From NCBI RefSeq assembly GCF_004340945.1, contig NZ_SLYD01000004.1, forward strand, positions 372,001-436,000: a stretch of 64,000 bases of DNA. Direction: 5' to 3'. The notes below the pieces were generated by a model that ran no database searches, was not told the DNA's origin, and was given only the letters and a program-made list of their open reading frames with translations. Below, piece after piece: positions 44,581 to 53,684 of the stretch; within the stretch, counting starts at the first letter, position 1; each line of letters opens with the position of its first letter. A program made the translations under genes and the position numbers. Origin of the DNA: Sphingomonas sp. PP-F2F-A104-K0414. GTDB lineage: Bacteria; Pseudomonadota; Alphaproteobacteria; Sphingomonadales; Sphingomonadaceae.

Positions 44581-46578
44581 ATGGTAGCATCGATGTTGAA
44601 AACGAGCCTTCTTCTTGCAGTCGTCGCACAGACCGCTGTTTCCTCAGGCGCGGGTCAACAGACGCTCGATCGATACAGCACGCAGTTGGCCAATATGGGG
44701 CCTAATGCGCAGCCGATGGCAACCGACGGCGCGATCGCCTCGACGATCGCCCAGTGGCGTGCGTTGCAGCAGACCGATGCGCTGCCGTTCGACAGCTATG
44801 CGGGCTTCCTGATGGCGCATCCGGGCTGGCCTAACGAGACGGCGAACCGGCGTGCGGCCGAGCGCAAGGCGGCGACCGGTTTGCCCAATAGCGTGATCGC
44901 CTTCTTCCGCCGGTATCCCCCGCAGTCCGCATCCGGCGGCGTCGCCTACGCACGAGCTTTGCAGGCGACCGGCGCGCGGGATCAGGCCTACGCAGCGGTG
45001 CGGACGGCGTGGCGCAGCGCCGGGCTTACGCCAACCGACGAGGCCATGGTGGTGTCGGGCTTCCCCGGCGCACTGACGCCGGACGACCAGGACGCGCGGA
45101 TGGACGCGCTGTTGTGGGCCGGCCAAACCGGCGCGGCACAGCGGCAGTTAGTGTGGACGAGTGCGGCACGACGGCCGATCTTCGAGGCGCGACTGGCGTT
45201 CCGGACGAATGCACCGAACGCGTCGGATATCTCGGCCTCGACACAGACGCTGTATGCGAACGACGCTGGCTATGTCGCGGATCGGGCGCAGTGGTTGCGC
45301 AATTCGGGCGCGAGCCCGTCGGCGCGCGCGTGGCTGGCGCGGCCCCGGTCGCTGACGACGCGGCCCGGCAATGCGGCGGAATGGTACGAGGTACTCGTCA
45401 CCAATGCGAACGGCGCAGCGAACGACGGGCAGTATCAGGTCGCCTACGACATCGCGCGGCAGATCGACGATGCGTATCCGTTCGGCACCGACGTCTCGAC
45501 GAAATCCTATGCCGAGCGCGACGAATACACCAATCTCGCCTGGCTCGGTGGACGCGTCGCGATGAAGCAGCTCGGTCGGCCGGCGGATGCGATGACGCTG
45601 TTCGACCGGTACGCGCGCGGCTCGCGCTCGCCGCAGGTGCGGTCGAAGGGCTATTATTGGGCGGGGCGTGCGGCGGAAGCGGCTGGGTTGGCGCCTCAGG
45701 CGGCGGCATTCTACGGCCAGGCGTCAGGGTACCGCGATCAATATTACGGGCAGCTCGCCAACGAGCGCACCGGCCGCGCGCTGGTCGCGCCGCCTTCGGT
45801 CGCGTCGGTGGCGGTCGATCCAGCGGCGCGGGCTGCGTTCGACCGGCGCGAGACGGTGCGCGCGGTCAAGTTCCTCGGCCAGATCAACGACTGGCAGGAC
45901 CAGACCGCGTTCGTCCGCCAGATCGCGGCGGACGCGACGACCGATACCGATCACCTGCTCGCCGCCGAGCTGTCGAAGAGCATCAACCGGCCCGATCTCG
46001 GCGTGATGGTCGGGCGGAGTGCGCTGGCGAACGGGCTCAGCGATTATTCCGCGGTCGGCTTCCCGATGGTGTCGGTGCCGTCGGGGTATGAGGACAACTG
46101 GACGATAATCCACGCGATCTCGCGGCAGGAGAGCCAGTTCGATCGTGCCGCGGTGTCGCATGCCGGCGCGCGTGGGTTGATGCAGCTGATGCCGGCGACC
46201 GCGCGCGAGCAGTCGGGGAAGATTGGCCTCGCCTACAACCAGGCGGCACTGACGACCGATCCGAACATGTCGATCATGCTGGGCTCGAGCTATTTTCAGC
46301 GAGTCTACGCCAATTACGGCAGTTATCCGCTGGCTGTGGCGGCGTATAATGCAGGCGGCGGCAACGTGAACAAATGGCTCCGCGCGAACGGCGACCCGCG
46401 GACCGGGGCGGTCGACATGGTCGATTGGGTCGAGGCGATCCCGTACCAGGAGACGCGCAACTACGTACAGCGCGTGCTGGAGAATGCGGTGGTGTACGAC
46501 CTGATGAACCCTGCGCGGGCGAAGAGCCGGGGTGCGGCGCGGTTGTCGTGGTATCTGGGGAAGAACCGGCCCGGTTGA
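44581..46578 (+). CDS. Soluble lytic murein transglycosylase
   Basis: Slt-type enzymes cut peptidoglycan with 1,6-anhydro ring formation. The 665-residue exported protein has a signal peptide (MLKTSLLLAVVAQTAVSSG), a long superhelical U-domain of alpha repeats (about residues 30-480), and a C-terminal SLT domain with the catalytic Glu in SRQESQFDR, then SHAGARGLMQLMPATA and AVAAYNAGGGNVNKW. Start is uncertain among 44581, 44593 and a TTG at 44560. Confidence 0.92.
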   Translation: MVASMLKTSLLLAVVAQTAVSSGAGQQTLDRYSTQLANMGPNAQPMATDGAIASTIAQWRALQQTDALPFDSYAGFLMAHPGWPNETANRRAAERKAATGLPNSVIAFFRRYPPQSASGGVAYARALQATGARDQAYAAVRTAWRSAGLTPTDEAMVVSGFPGALTPDDQDARMDALLWAGQTGAAQRQLVWTSAARRPIFEARLAFRTNAPNASDISASTQTLYANDAGYVADRAQWLRNSGASPSARAWLARPRSLTTRPGNAAEWYEVLVTNANGAANDGQYQVAYDIARQIDDAYPFGTDVSTKSYAERDEYTNLAWLGGRVAMKQLGRPADAMTLFDRYARGSRSPQVRSKGYYWAGRAAEAAGLAPQAAAFYGQASGYRDQYYGQLANERTGRALVAPPSVASVAVDPAARAAFDRRETVRAVKFLGQINDWQDQTAFVRQIAADATTDTDHLLAAELSKSINRPDLGVMVGRSALANGLSDYSAVGFPMVSVPSGYEDNWTIIHAISRQESQFDRAAVSHAGARGLMQLMPATAREQSGKIGLAYNQAALTTDPNMSIMLGSSYFQRVYANYGSYPLAVAAYNAGGGNVNKWLRANGDPRTGAVDMVDWVEAIPYQETRNYVQRVLENAVVYDLMNPARAKSRGAARLSWYLGKNRPG

Positions 46579-46621
46579 TCACTTGGTTGATCCCTTAAGA
46601 GTGTTCCCCGCCCCAAACACT

Positions 46622-46703
46622 CGTCACCCCAGCGAAAGCTGGGGTATCCCGGTTGTCGGTCGGACTGGAACCGCGGGAGACCCCAGCTTTCGCTGGGGTG
46701 ACG
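46622..46703. repeat. Palindromic element, family B
   Basis: ccccagc-gaaa-gctgggg after cgtca, and inverted copy ccccagc-tttc-gctgggg before gtgacg. It follows the lytic transglycosylase gene by 43 bp. The rest of the spacer to greB (46704-46813) shows no gene. Confidence 0.92.
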
Positions 46704-46813
46704 GGCGTTGCTGCCGAGATGACAGATGTTGCGGTCGATGTGACGGGCGTCGTGGTCAAGAAGACGGTTGTTCCGGCTAGGGTGACCGAACTCGAGGCGG
46801 TATAGCCTCGCGC

Positions 46814-47290
46814 ATGGACCGCCCGAACTACATCACCCCTGCCGGCTACGCGGTACTCCGCACCGAATACGAGCAACTCCTGTCGACCGAGCGCCCCGCC
46901 TTGGTTGAAGTCATCTCCTGGGCCGCCGGCAATGGCGATCGTTCCGAGAACGGCGACTATATCTACGGCCGCAAACGCCTGCGCGAGATCGACCGCCGGC
47001 TCGGCTGGCTGTCGAAGCGGATGAAGGCGGCCAAGGTCGTCGATCCCGCCGCGCAAGGTGATCGCTCCCGCGTATGGTTCGGCGCGTGCGTGACGGTCGC
47101 GGACGAGGATGACGTCGAGCGTGTGCTGACGCTGGTCGGCGACGACGAGACCGATGCGAGCAATGGACGGATCGGCTGGAACTCACCGTTCGCGCGCGCC
47201 TTGCGCGGCGCGGCGATCGGCGATGTGCGGCGGGTCGACCTGCCGGCCGGCGAACGCGAATACGAAGTGATGGCGATCGGGTATCCCTGA
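46814..47290 (+). CDS. greB: Transcription elongation factor GreB
   Basis: Gre factors reach into the RNA polymerase secondary channel and stimulate transcript cleavage at stalled sites. The 158-residue protein has NYITPAGYAVLRTEYEQLL, the coiled-coil tip GNGDRSENGDYIYGRKRLRE with the essential acidic pair, and a C-terminal FKBP-like domain. IYGRKRLREIDRRLGWLSKR is the GreB rather than GreA form. Confidence 0.94.
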   Translation: MDRPNYITPAGYAVLRTEYEQLLSTERPALVEVISWAAGNGDRSENGDYIYGRKRLREIDRRLGWLSKRMKAAKVVDPAAQGDRSRVWFGACVTVADEDDVERVLTLVGDDETDASNGRIGWNSPFARALRGAAIGDVRRVDLPAGEREYEVMAIGYP

Positions 47291-47296
47291 CGGTGC

Positions 47297-47423
47297 GATC
47301 CTCCCCCGCCAGGGGGAGGTGGCTGGCACTTGCCAGACGGGGGGGGAGGTAAGGGCAACCGCTGTTCCCTGTCCTCCCCCTCCGTCACCTGCGGTGCCAC
47401 CTCCCTTTGGCGGGGGAGGATCG
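47297..47423. repeat. Palindromic element, family E
   Basis: gatcctcccccgccaggggg and the inverted end ggcgggggaggatc, inner arms gaggtggc/gccacctc and a run of Gs. The element begins 7 bp past the greB stop and lies upstream of doxX. Confidence 0.88.
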
Positions 47424-47523
47424 TGAGTTCCCCCGCGAACGATCCGTTTCGATTTACGCGAATTGACCCAAACCTCGCCCCGTGTGACGTTTCGCCCACG
47501 CAACGACACTCGAGGACTTCCCC

Positions 47524-47904
47524 ATGCCGATACCCGCCACTTGGTCCGCCCGCCTGCTGAGCGTCATGCGCATCGTCGTCGCGCTGGTCTTCTTCAGCCA
47601 CGGCATCTCGAAGTTCTTCGGCCTGCCCCCCTTTCCGATGCCGATGAACCCGTTGCTGACGGTGGCCGGCGTACTCGAAGTCGTCGGCGGCGGGCTGCTC
47701 ATCATTGGCCTGTTCACGCGGCCAGTAGCGTTCGTGCTGTCGGGCATGTCCGCGGTCGCCTATTTCCTAGCGCATTTCCCCCAAGGTCCCTTCCCGATCG
47801 CCAATGGCGGCGAGCCCGCGGTGCTCTACTGCTTCGTCTTCCTGTACCTCGCCGCGGCCGGTGGCGGCGCGTGGAGCGTGGACGCGGGGCGCGCGCGCGG
47901 CTAA
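47524..47904 (+). CDS. DoxX family membrane protein
   Basis: A 126-residue protein with four helices. RLLSVMRIVVALVFFSHGIS, then VLEVVGGGLLIIGLFTRPVA and AVAYFLAHFPQGPFPIANGG are typical of DoxX/SURF4-like proteins. Family members are linked to redox or quinone functions, but most are uncharacterised. Followed by the NYN-domain gene 10 bp later, probably co-transcribed. Confidence 0.9.
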   Translation: MPIPATWSARLLSVMRIVVALVFFSHGISKFFGLPPFPMPMNPLLTVAGVLEVVGGGLLIIGLFTRPVAFVLSGMSAVAYFLAHFPQGPFPIANGGEPAVLYCFVFLYLAAAGGGAWSVDAGRARG

Positions 47905-47914
47905 TCCTGCGCGC

Positions 47915-48679
47915 ATGATCGATACCACAACGCGCAACGTCGCCCTTCTGATCGACGCGGACAATGCGTCCGCGGCGACCCTCGACCCGGTGCTGACCGT
48001 CCTTGCCGAACTCGGCACGGTCAACGTCCGGCGGGTCTATGGCAACTGGTCGAAACCTGCGCTGAAGGCGTGGAGCGACATGTCGATCAAGCACGGCATC
48101 GAGCCGCAGCAGCAGTTCGACCTGACCAAGGGCAAGAACGCGACCGACATGAAGATGACGATCGACGCGATGGACCTGCTGTTCCGCGGACGCATCGACG
48201 GGTTCGGGATTATGTCATCGGACAGCGATTTCATGCCGCTCGCGACGCGCATTAGGCAGGACGGAATCCCGGTGTACGGCTTCGGCACCAGCCGCACGCC
48301 GGAGGGATTCCGCCAGGCGTGCACCCGGTTCATCGACGTCGGCGCGCTGAACGAGACGTCGCAGGCGATGCCCGCGCCGACCCCGGCCCCCGTCGCTGGC
48401 GAGAAGGCTGCGGCGCCGGCACCGGTCGCTCGGCCGAAGACCGCGCAGCCGATCGACGAGCAGGTGATCAAGCTGCTGATCGACGCGTACAATGCGGTGA
48501 AGCGCGACGAGAAGGGCTATGCCAGCGTCGCCGAACTCGGCCAGCTGGCGGGCAACCGGTCGAGCTTCGACGCGCGCAACTACGGGTTCAACCGCTTGTC
48601 GGATTTGATCGAGACGATCCCGAACTTCCAACATGAGCGCCGCGAAGGTGGCCGGTCGTTCGTGAAGCGGTTGCGGTAA
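47915..48679 (+). CDS. NYN-domain putative ribonuclease with LOTUS/OST-HTH domain
   Basis: A 254-residue protein. The N-terminal PIN-like NYN domain (residues 1-150) has the acidic set LLIDADNAS, KNATDMKMTIDAMDLL and SSDSDFMPLA; these acidic residues form the metal-binding site. After an Ala/Pro linker (about 155-180), the C-terminus (VIKLLIDAYNAVKRDEKGYA ... RLSDLIETIPNF) is an OST-HTH/LOTUS RNA-binding fold. Such proteins are widespread, and a role in RNA turnover is inferred from the folds only. Start ATG 47915. Confidence 0.9.
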   Translation: MIDTTTRNVALLIDADNASAATLDPVLTVLAELGTVNVRRVYGNWSKPALKAWSDMSIKHGIEPQQQFDLTKGKNATDMKMTIDAMDLLFRGRIDGFGIMSSDSDFMPLATRIRQDGIPVYGFGTSRTPEGFRQACTRFIDVGALNETSQAMPAPTPAPVAGEKAAAPAPVARPKTAQPIDEQVIKLLIDAYNAVKRDEKGYASVAELGQLAGNRSSFDARNYGFNRLSDLIETIPNFQHERREGGRSFVKRLR

Positions 48680-48682
48680 CTC

Positions 48683-48767
48683 CCGTCATCCTGACGAAAG
48701 TCAGGATCCAGAGCCACGAGGGGCCGCGCGCGGATATCCTAGATCCTGACTTTCGTCAGGATGACGG
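48683..48767. repeat. Palindromic element, family D
   Basis: cctgac-gaaa-gtcagg and inverted cctgac-tttc-gtcagg, with ccgtcat/atgacgg ends. It fills the 97-bp spacer between convergent NYN and MATE genes. All stem pairs match. Confidence 0.93.
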
Positions 48768-48776
48768 GAACCGGAC

Positions 48777-50291
48777 TCACCCCGTAGGCTGCAACCGCCC
48801 GCCCGGCTCGCTCATCCCGTGCGCCTGTTCCTCGCTATCGTCGGGCACCACCAGCGCGCCCTTCCGCCAGTTCCCGTCGCGATAATAGCCGATCGCGATC
48901 GCCAACGTCGCGAGCGACCCCAGCGGAAAGCTCCACCACAGCGCATCCGCCCCAAGCCACGGCTTCGCCAGCAACGCAAAGCCGATCCGCACGGGATACA
49001 GCGCGACGATCAGCGCGATCAGCGGCGCGATTACCGCGCCGTTCGCGCGGACGGTCGAGAACAGCACCATCGTCATGCCGAACAGGATGAAATTCCAGCT
49101 CGCGATCAGCTGAATATGCCGCGCGATCGGCAGCGCCGGGCTGTCGCTGCCGATGAACAACGTCATCACAGGGCGGTCGAACAGGATCACCACGGCGACC
49201 ATCGCCCCGGTCAGCGCGACGTTGAACAACAGGCCGTATTTGGTGATGTCGCCGACCCGGTCCCAGCGGCCCGCGCCGATATTCTGCGCCGCCATCGAAC
49301 TGACCGCCGCGCCGATCGCCAGCGCGGGCATCTGGATATACGTCCACAGCTGTTGCGACACGGCATAGGCCGCCGCGGTGTCGACGCCGAGCCGGTTGAC
49401 CAGCCCGACCATCGCGAGACCGGCAGTCGACATGACGAGCATCTGCGCGCCCATCGGCAGGCCCTTCCGCACGATCGTCCCGGTCAGCGCGCGCTCAGGG
49501 ATGAGGTAGCGGAGTTCGTTGCCGCGAAGCCGCAGCGGTAGGTCGCGCTTGTAGATGTAGATAATCAGCCCGAGCAACGAGACGTGGCTGGCGACCAAAG
49601 TCGCCATTGCAGAGCCGGCGATCCCCATCTGCGGGAACGGGCCGATACCGGCGATCAACAGTGGATTGAGCCCGCTGTCGAGGATCGCGCTGAGCAGCAT
49701 GAACCAGAGCGGCGTCATCGAATCGCCGGTGCCGCGCAGGCCCATCATCAGCAGCACCATCATCATCGACGCGGGCAGCCCGAGGAAGATCACGCGGAGG
49801 TACGCGAGCGCGAGCGGCATGGCGTCGCCGGGGGTGGCGAGCAGGTGGAGGATCTCGGGCGCGAACACCCAGCCGAGCGCGGCAATGACGATCGCCCCGC
49901 CGAGCACGAGGCCGACCGCGGACCCGAACGCCCGACGCGCGCCCTCCAGATCGCGCCGGCCGAAGCTCTGACCGACCAGGATCGTCGCCGCCATGCCGAA
50001 CCCAAACACCGCGCCGAAGGTGAGGAACATGATGATGTTGGCGTTCGAGGTGGCGGCGAGTGCGCCCTCGCCGAGATAGCGTCCGACCCAGATCGCGTTG
50101 ATCGAGCCGTTGAGCGACTGGAGGATGTTGGAGCCGAGTGTCGGGAGGGCGAACGCCAGGAGCGTGCGGCCAATGTGGCCGGTGGTGAGGTCGCGCGGGC
50201 CGGGTTTGCCGCGGGGGCGGCTAGGTGCGCCTGAGTCAGAGGCCTGGCCGGGGGTGCCGCCAGGCCGCCGGTCGGATTGCAGATCGCTCAC
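48777..50291 (-). CDS. MATE family efflux transporter
   Basis: A 504-residue inner-membrane antiporter with twelve predicted helices, exporting drugs or metabolites in exchange for Na+ or H+. Two related halves begin HIGRTLLAFALPTLGSNILQ and (second half) LPMGAQMLVMSTAGLAMVGL. Both termini are extended and polar. It lies downstream of valS on the same strand, but with a 421-bp gap, so it is probably independent. Substrate not evident. Confidence 0.93.
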   Translation of the reverse strand: MSDLQSDRRPGGTPGQASDSGAPSRPRGKPGPRDLTTGHIGRTLLAFALPTLGSNILQSLNGSINAIWVGRYLGEGALAATSNANIIMFLTFGAVFGFGMAATILVGQSFGRRDLEGARRAFGSAVGLVLGGAIVIAALGWVFAPEILHLLATPGDAMPLALAYLRVIFLGLPASMMMVLLMMGLRGTGDSMTPLWFMLLSAILDSGLNPLLIAGIGPFPQMGIAGSAMATLVASHVSLLGLIIYIYKRDLPLRLRGNELRYLIPERALTGTIVRKGLPMGAQMLVMSTAGLAMVGLVNRLGVDTAAAYAVSQQLWTYIQMPALAIGAAVSSMAAQNIGAGRWDRVGDITKYGLLFNVALTGAMVAVVILFDRPVMTLFIGSDSPALPIARHIQLIASWNFILFGMTMVLFSTVRANGAVIAPLIALIVALYPVRIGFALLAKPWLGADALWWSFPLGSLATLAIAIGYYRDGNWRKGALVVPDDSEEQAHGMSEPGGRLQPTG

Positions 50292-50425
50292 ACAGTCACT
50301 CCGTCATGCCGGACTCGTTCCGGCATTTACCGGTGTACGCGCGCGCGCCTGTCAACGGTACGCCTAGCCGCGGAGTGGGTTCCGGAACAAGGCGCTAGGT
50401 CCCTGCTCCGAAGCAAGCGCATCCT
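50292..50425. other. Spacer upstream of the MATE gene, no gene seen
   Basis: Part of the 421-bp gap between valS and the MATE gene. It holds a short hairpin (atgccgga at 50306-50313 pairing with tccggcat at 50319-50326) that looks like an isolated half-element with a cgtcat start, and must hold the MATE promoter. Confidence 0.55.
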
Positions 50426-50478
50426 GTTTCCCCGCGAAGGCGGGGATCCAGACTGGGCTCCCGCCTTCGCGGGAGAAC
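50426..50478. repeat. Palindromic element, family A, compact form
   Basis: gtttccccgc-gaag-gcgggg followed directly by the inverted arm ending gagaac, with atccag and ctgggc inner flanks. Almost identical to the copy at 6978. It is 50 bp from a family B copy. Confidence 0.92.
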
Positions 50479-50528
50479 AACGAAGGGGTGACATGGCCAG
50501 CCCACACAATCCAACGCCCCGCCCAAAC

Positions 50529-50617
50529 CGTCACCCCAGCGAAAGCTGGGGTATCCCCGTTGTCGGGTAGCCGTTGCGTTTACTCACCGGGATACCCCAG
50601 CTTTCGCTGGGGTGACG
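50529..50617. repeat. Palindromic element, family B
   Basis: cgtca-ccccagcgaaagctg left arm and its inverted copy ending ggtgacg, with ggtatccc/gggatacc inner flanks. It lies 95 bp from the valS stop. Confidence 0.92.
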
Positions 50618-50712
50618 GACGGACGGATGGTTGGACGTACGGGCGGATGGTTGGTTAGCGCGGGGCGCTGTCCAATCACGCATTCCCCTCCCGCAGGCGG
50701 GAGGGGAGCAGG

Positions 50713-53631
50713 TCAGCCCAGGCGGCCGAGGGCCGCTTGGAGGCGAGCGGCTTCGGCGGCCTTGTCGGCGTGGTCGGCCTTGGCCTTTTCCACCGCTTCC
50801 GGCTTGGCGCGTTCGACGAAGCTGGCATTGCCCAAGCGGCCGGACAGCGCGTCGCGCTCCTTCTCCGCCGCCGCGATCGCCTTGGTCAGGCGGGCACGTT
50901 CGGAGTCTAGGTCGATGACGCCTTCGAGGGGCAGGACAAAGGTTGCTTCGTCGACCACGACCTGCGCCGCGCCGCCGGTCGCTTCACCGTCTGCATGCGT
51001 CACGCGGGCGAGACGCGCGAGCGCCGGCGCCTGGCGTTCGAGCCGCGCAAGCGTCGCCGCATTCGCATCGCGGACATGAAGCGGCAGGCGCGCGCCCGGC
51101 GGCACGTTCAACTCATTCCGCGCGGTACGGATTTCCTGCACCAGGCGGATTAGCCAATCGACCTCCTTGCTCGCTTCGGGATCGAGCGAGCGCGCATCCG
51201 CCATCGGCCACTGCGCGACGATCAGGTCGTGGTCGCGCGGGTGGGCGGGATCAGCCATGGCGTGCCAGAGTTCTTCGGTGATGAACGGCATGAACGGGTG
51301 GAGCAGCACCAGGATCTGGTCGAGCACCCAGCCCGCAACCAGCTTCGATTCGGCATCGATGACGCCGCGCTCGTCGCCGACCATCTGCGGCTTGATCAGT
51401 TCGAGATACCAGTCGCAGAAGCGGCTCCACGCGAACTGGTAGATCGCGTTGGCGGCGCCGTCGAAGCGGTAGTCGGCGAGCGCGAGGTCGACCGTCTGGA
51501 CGGTCGCGATCGTCTCGGCGATGATCCACTTGTTGACGGCCAGTTCCGCGCGCGGTGCCTCCAGCGTCGTGCTGGCGACGATGCCGTTGGCCTGCGCGAA
51601 CCGGGCAGCGTTCCACAGCTTGGTGGCGAAGTTGCGATAGCCCTCGACTCGCTTCTCATCCATCTTGATGTCGCGGCCTTGGCTTTCCATCGCTGCCATG
51701 AAGAAGCGCAGCGCGTCGGCGCCGTATTTATCGATCAATCCCAGCGGGTTGACGACGTTACCCTTAGACTTCGACATCTTCGCGCCATCCGCCGCGCGGA
51801 CGAGGCCGTGGAGATAGAGCGTGCGGAACGGCACATCCTTCATGAAATGCAGCCCCTGCATCATCATCCGCGCGTTCCAGAAGAACAGGATGTCGAAGCC
51901 GGAAATGAGGACGTCGTTGGGGTAGCGGCCGCCGAGTTGCTTCTGCTCCCCTGCGGGGAGAGGGTCGGGGTGAGGGGTCGTACCGGGCGTTGCGCTGCTT
52001 GGCTGCCCCTCACCCTGGCCCTCTCCCCGGAGGGGAGAGGGAACAGTGGCTTCCTCGGGCCAGCCGAGCGTGGCGAAGGGCCAGAGCGCGGAGGAGAACC
52101 AAGTGTCGAGAACGTCTGGATCGCGGTATAAATCTATCTTCATGATAGCTTCGAGCGACGGAGGCTGCCGAAGCCATTCCTCATAGCTTTCGAACACCGC
52201 AAAATCTTGGTCATCGCCGTAATAGGCCTTGAGCTGCGTCAGCAGGTCTTCATGATCGGCCGCTACGAATGGTATCCGCTCAGCATCATGTTCGTGGAGT
52301 TCATCACCTTCACGCTTTGGTCCGAACCACGCCGGAATCTGGTGGCCCCACCACAGCTGGCGCGAAACGCACCAGGGCTGGATGTTGTCCATCCAGTTGA
52401 AGAACGTCTTCTCCCACGTCTTCGGGACGATATCGATCGCCCCCGTCCGCACCGCCTCGATCGCCGGCTGGGCGAGTGTCTTCGCGTCGACATACCATTG
52501 GTCGGTCAGCCACGGCTCGATCACCACGCCAGAGCGGTCGCCATACGGCGTCTGGATCGTGCGCGGCTCGGCGTCGTGCTCTTCGCCGTCCTTGTCGACG
52601 TGCGGGATCAGGAAGCCTTCGGCCTTCAACCGCGCGACAACGGCCTTCCGGGCCTCTGCCGTCGTCAATCCAAGCAGCTCGGCCGGGATCAGTCCGTCGG
52701 ACACCTGCACGACGCGCGCTTTCGCATCGAGCATGTTGAGCATCGTCCCGGCGGCCATCCCTGCCCGCTTGCCGACCTCGAAATCGTTGAAGTCGTGCCC
52801 TGGCGTGATCTTCACCGCGCCAGAGCCGAGTTCCGGATCGGCATGGTCATCGGCGATGATCGGGATCAGGCGTCCGGTGATCGGCAGCTTCACCTGCTTG
52901 CCGATCAGCGCGGTGTAGCGCTCGTCGGAGGCGTTCACCGCCACCGCCATGTCGGCGAGCATCGTCTCGGGCCGCGTGGTCGCGACCTCGATGAAGCCCG
53001 AGCCGTCTTCGAGCGGATAGCGCAGATGCCAGAAGCTCCCCTTGATCTCGCGCGTCTCGACCTCGAGGTCGCTGATCGCGGTGCCGAGGCCCGGATCCCA
53101 GTTCACGAGACGCTTGTCGCGGTACAGCAGGCCCTGCTTGTAGAGGTCGACGAACACTTTCAGGACGGCCTTCGAAAAGCCCTCGTCCATCGTGAAGCGC
53201 TCGTTCGCCCAGTCCATCGAGCAGCCGAGCCGGCGGAGCTGCTGCGTGATCTCGCCGCCGCTCTCTTCCTTCCACGCCCAGACCTTTGCGACGAACTCCT
53301 CACGAGTCATGTCGGTCCGCTTCTGCGGGGGATTGAGCGCGCCCATCTGACGCTCGACCACCATCTGCGTTGCGATGCCGGCGTGATCGGTGCCGACCAC
53401 CCACAATGCGTCCTTGCCCTTCAGCCGCGCGTGCCGCGTGAGGATGTCCTGCAGCGTGTTGTCGAGCGCATGGCCGATGTGCAGCGAGCCCGTGACGTTG
53501 GGCGGCGGGTTGACGATCGTCCACGGCTCGGCGTTCGGACGGTCGGGCCGGAACTGGCCGCTCGCCTCCCAATGCGCATACCAGCGCGATTCGATGGAGG
53601 CCGGGTCGAAGGTTTTGGGAAGCTCGCTCAT
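50713..53631 (-). CDS. valS: Valyl-tRNA synthetase
   Basis: ValS charges tRNA-Val and edits misacylated threonine. The 972-residue class I synthetase has [14 protein letters not shown] near residue 50, an editing domain (about 190-340), [10 protein letters not shown] near 615, an anticodon-binding domain and a C-terminal coiled coil ([20 protein letters not shown]). At residues about 532-562, between [10 protein letters not shown] and [12 protein letters not shown], a foreign-looking peptide ([12 protein letters not shown]... [10 protein letters not shown]) is encoded by a palindromic element in frame. That loop normally holds only a few residues before the (Y)YP(T/N)DVL segment, so the fold and active site are probably kept. 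Located next to popZ except for a LOV kinase gene. Confidence 0.97.
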   Translation of the reverse strand: MSELPKTFDPASIESRWYAHWEASGQFRPDRPNAEPWTIVNPPPNVTGSLHIGHALDNTLQDILTRHARLKGKDALWVVGTDHAGIATQMVVERQMGALNPPQKRTDMTREEFVAKVWAWKEESGGEITQQLRRLGCSMDWANERFTMDEGFSKAVLKVFVDLYKQGLLYRDKRLVNWDPGLGTAISDLEVETREIKGSFWHLRYPLEDGSGFIEVATTRPETMLADMAVAVNASDERYTALIGKQVKLPITGRLIPIIADDHADPELGSGAVKITPGHDFNDFEVGKRAGMAAGTMLNMLDAKARVVQVSDGLIPAELLGLTTAEARKAVVARLKAEGFLIPHVDKDGEEHDAEPRTIQTPYGDRSGVVIEPWLTDQWYVDAKTLAQPAIEAVRTGAIDIVPKTWEKTFFNWMDNIQPWCVSRQLWWGHQIPAWFGPKREGDELHEHDAERIPFVAADHEDLLTQLKAYYGDDQDFAVFESYEEWLRQPPSLEAIMKIDLYRDPDVLDTWFSSALWPFATLGWPEEATVPSPLRGEGQGEGQPSSATPGTTPHPDPLPAGEQKQLGGRYPNDVLISGFDILFFWNARMMMQGLHFMKDVPFRTLYLHGLVRAADGAKMSKSKGNVVNPLGLIDKYGADALRFFMAAMESQGRDIKMDEKRVEGYRNFATKLWNAARFAQANGIVASTTLEAPRAELAVNKWIIAETIATVQTVDLALADYRFDGAANAIYQFAWSRFCDWYLELIKPQMVGDERGVIDAESKLVAGWVLDQILVLLHPFMPFITEELWHAMADPAHPRDHDLIVAQWPMADARSLDPEASKEVDWLIRLVQEIRTARNELNVPPGARLPLHVRDANAATLARLERQAPALARLARVTHADGEATGGAAQVVVDEATFVLPLEGVIDLDSERARLTKAIAAAEKERDALSGRLGNASFVERAKPEAVEKAKADHADKAAEAARLQAALGRLG
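51946..52037. repeat. Palindromic element inside valS
   Basis: Arms 51946-51977 and 52006-52037 are inverted copies over 32 nt with 3 mismatches; each begins with a small hairpin (ctcccctgcggggag; ctccccggaggggag). The arms share the ccctctcccc motif with the intergenic hairpins at 569 and 7064. Read through in frame on the valS strand. Confidence 0.94.
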
Positions 53632-53684
53632 GCGCCGAGCCTTAGCGAGCGTCCCCGTACTAGACCAGTGTCAGGTGCGCCAAG

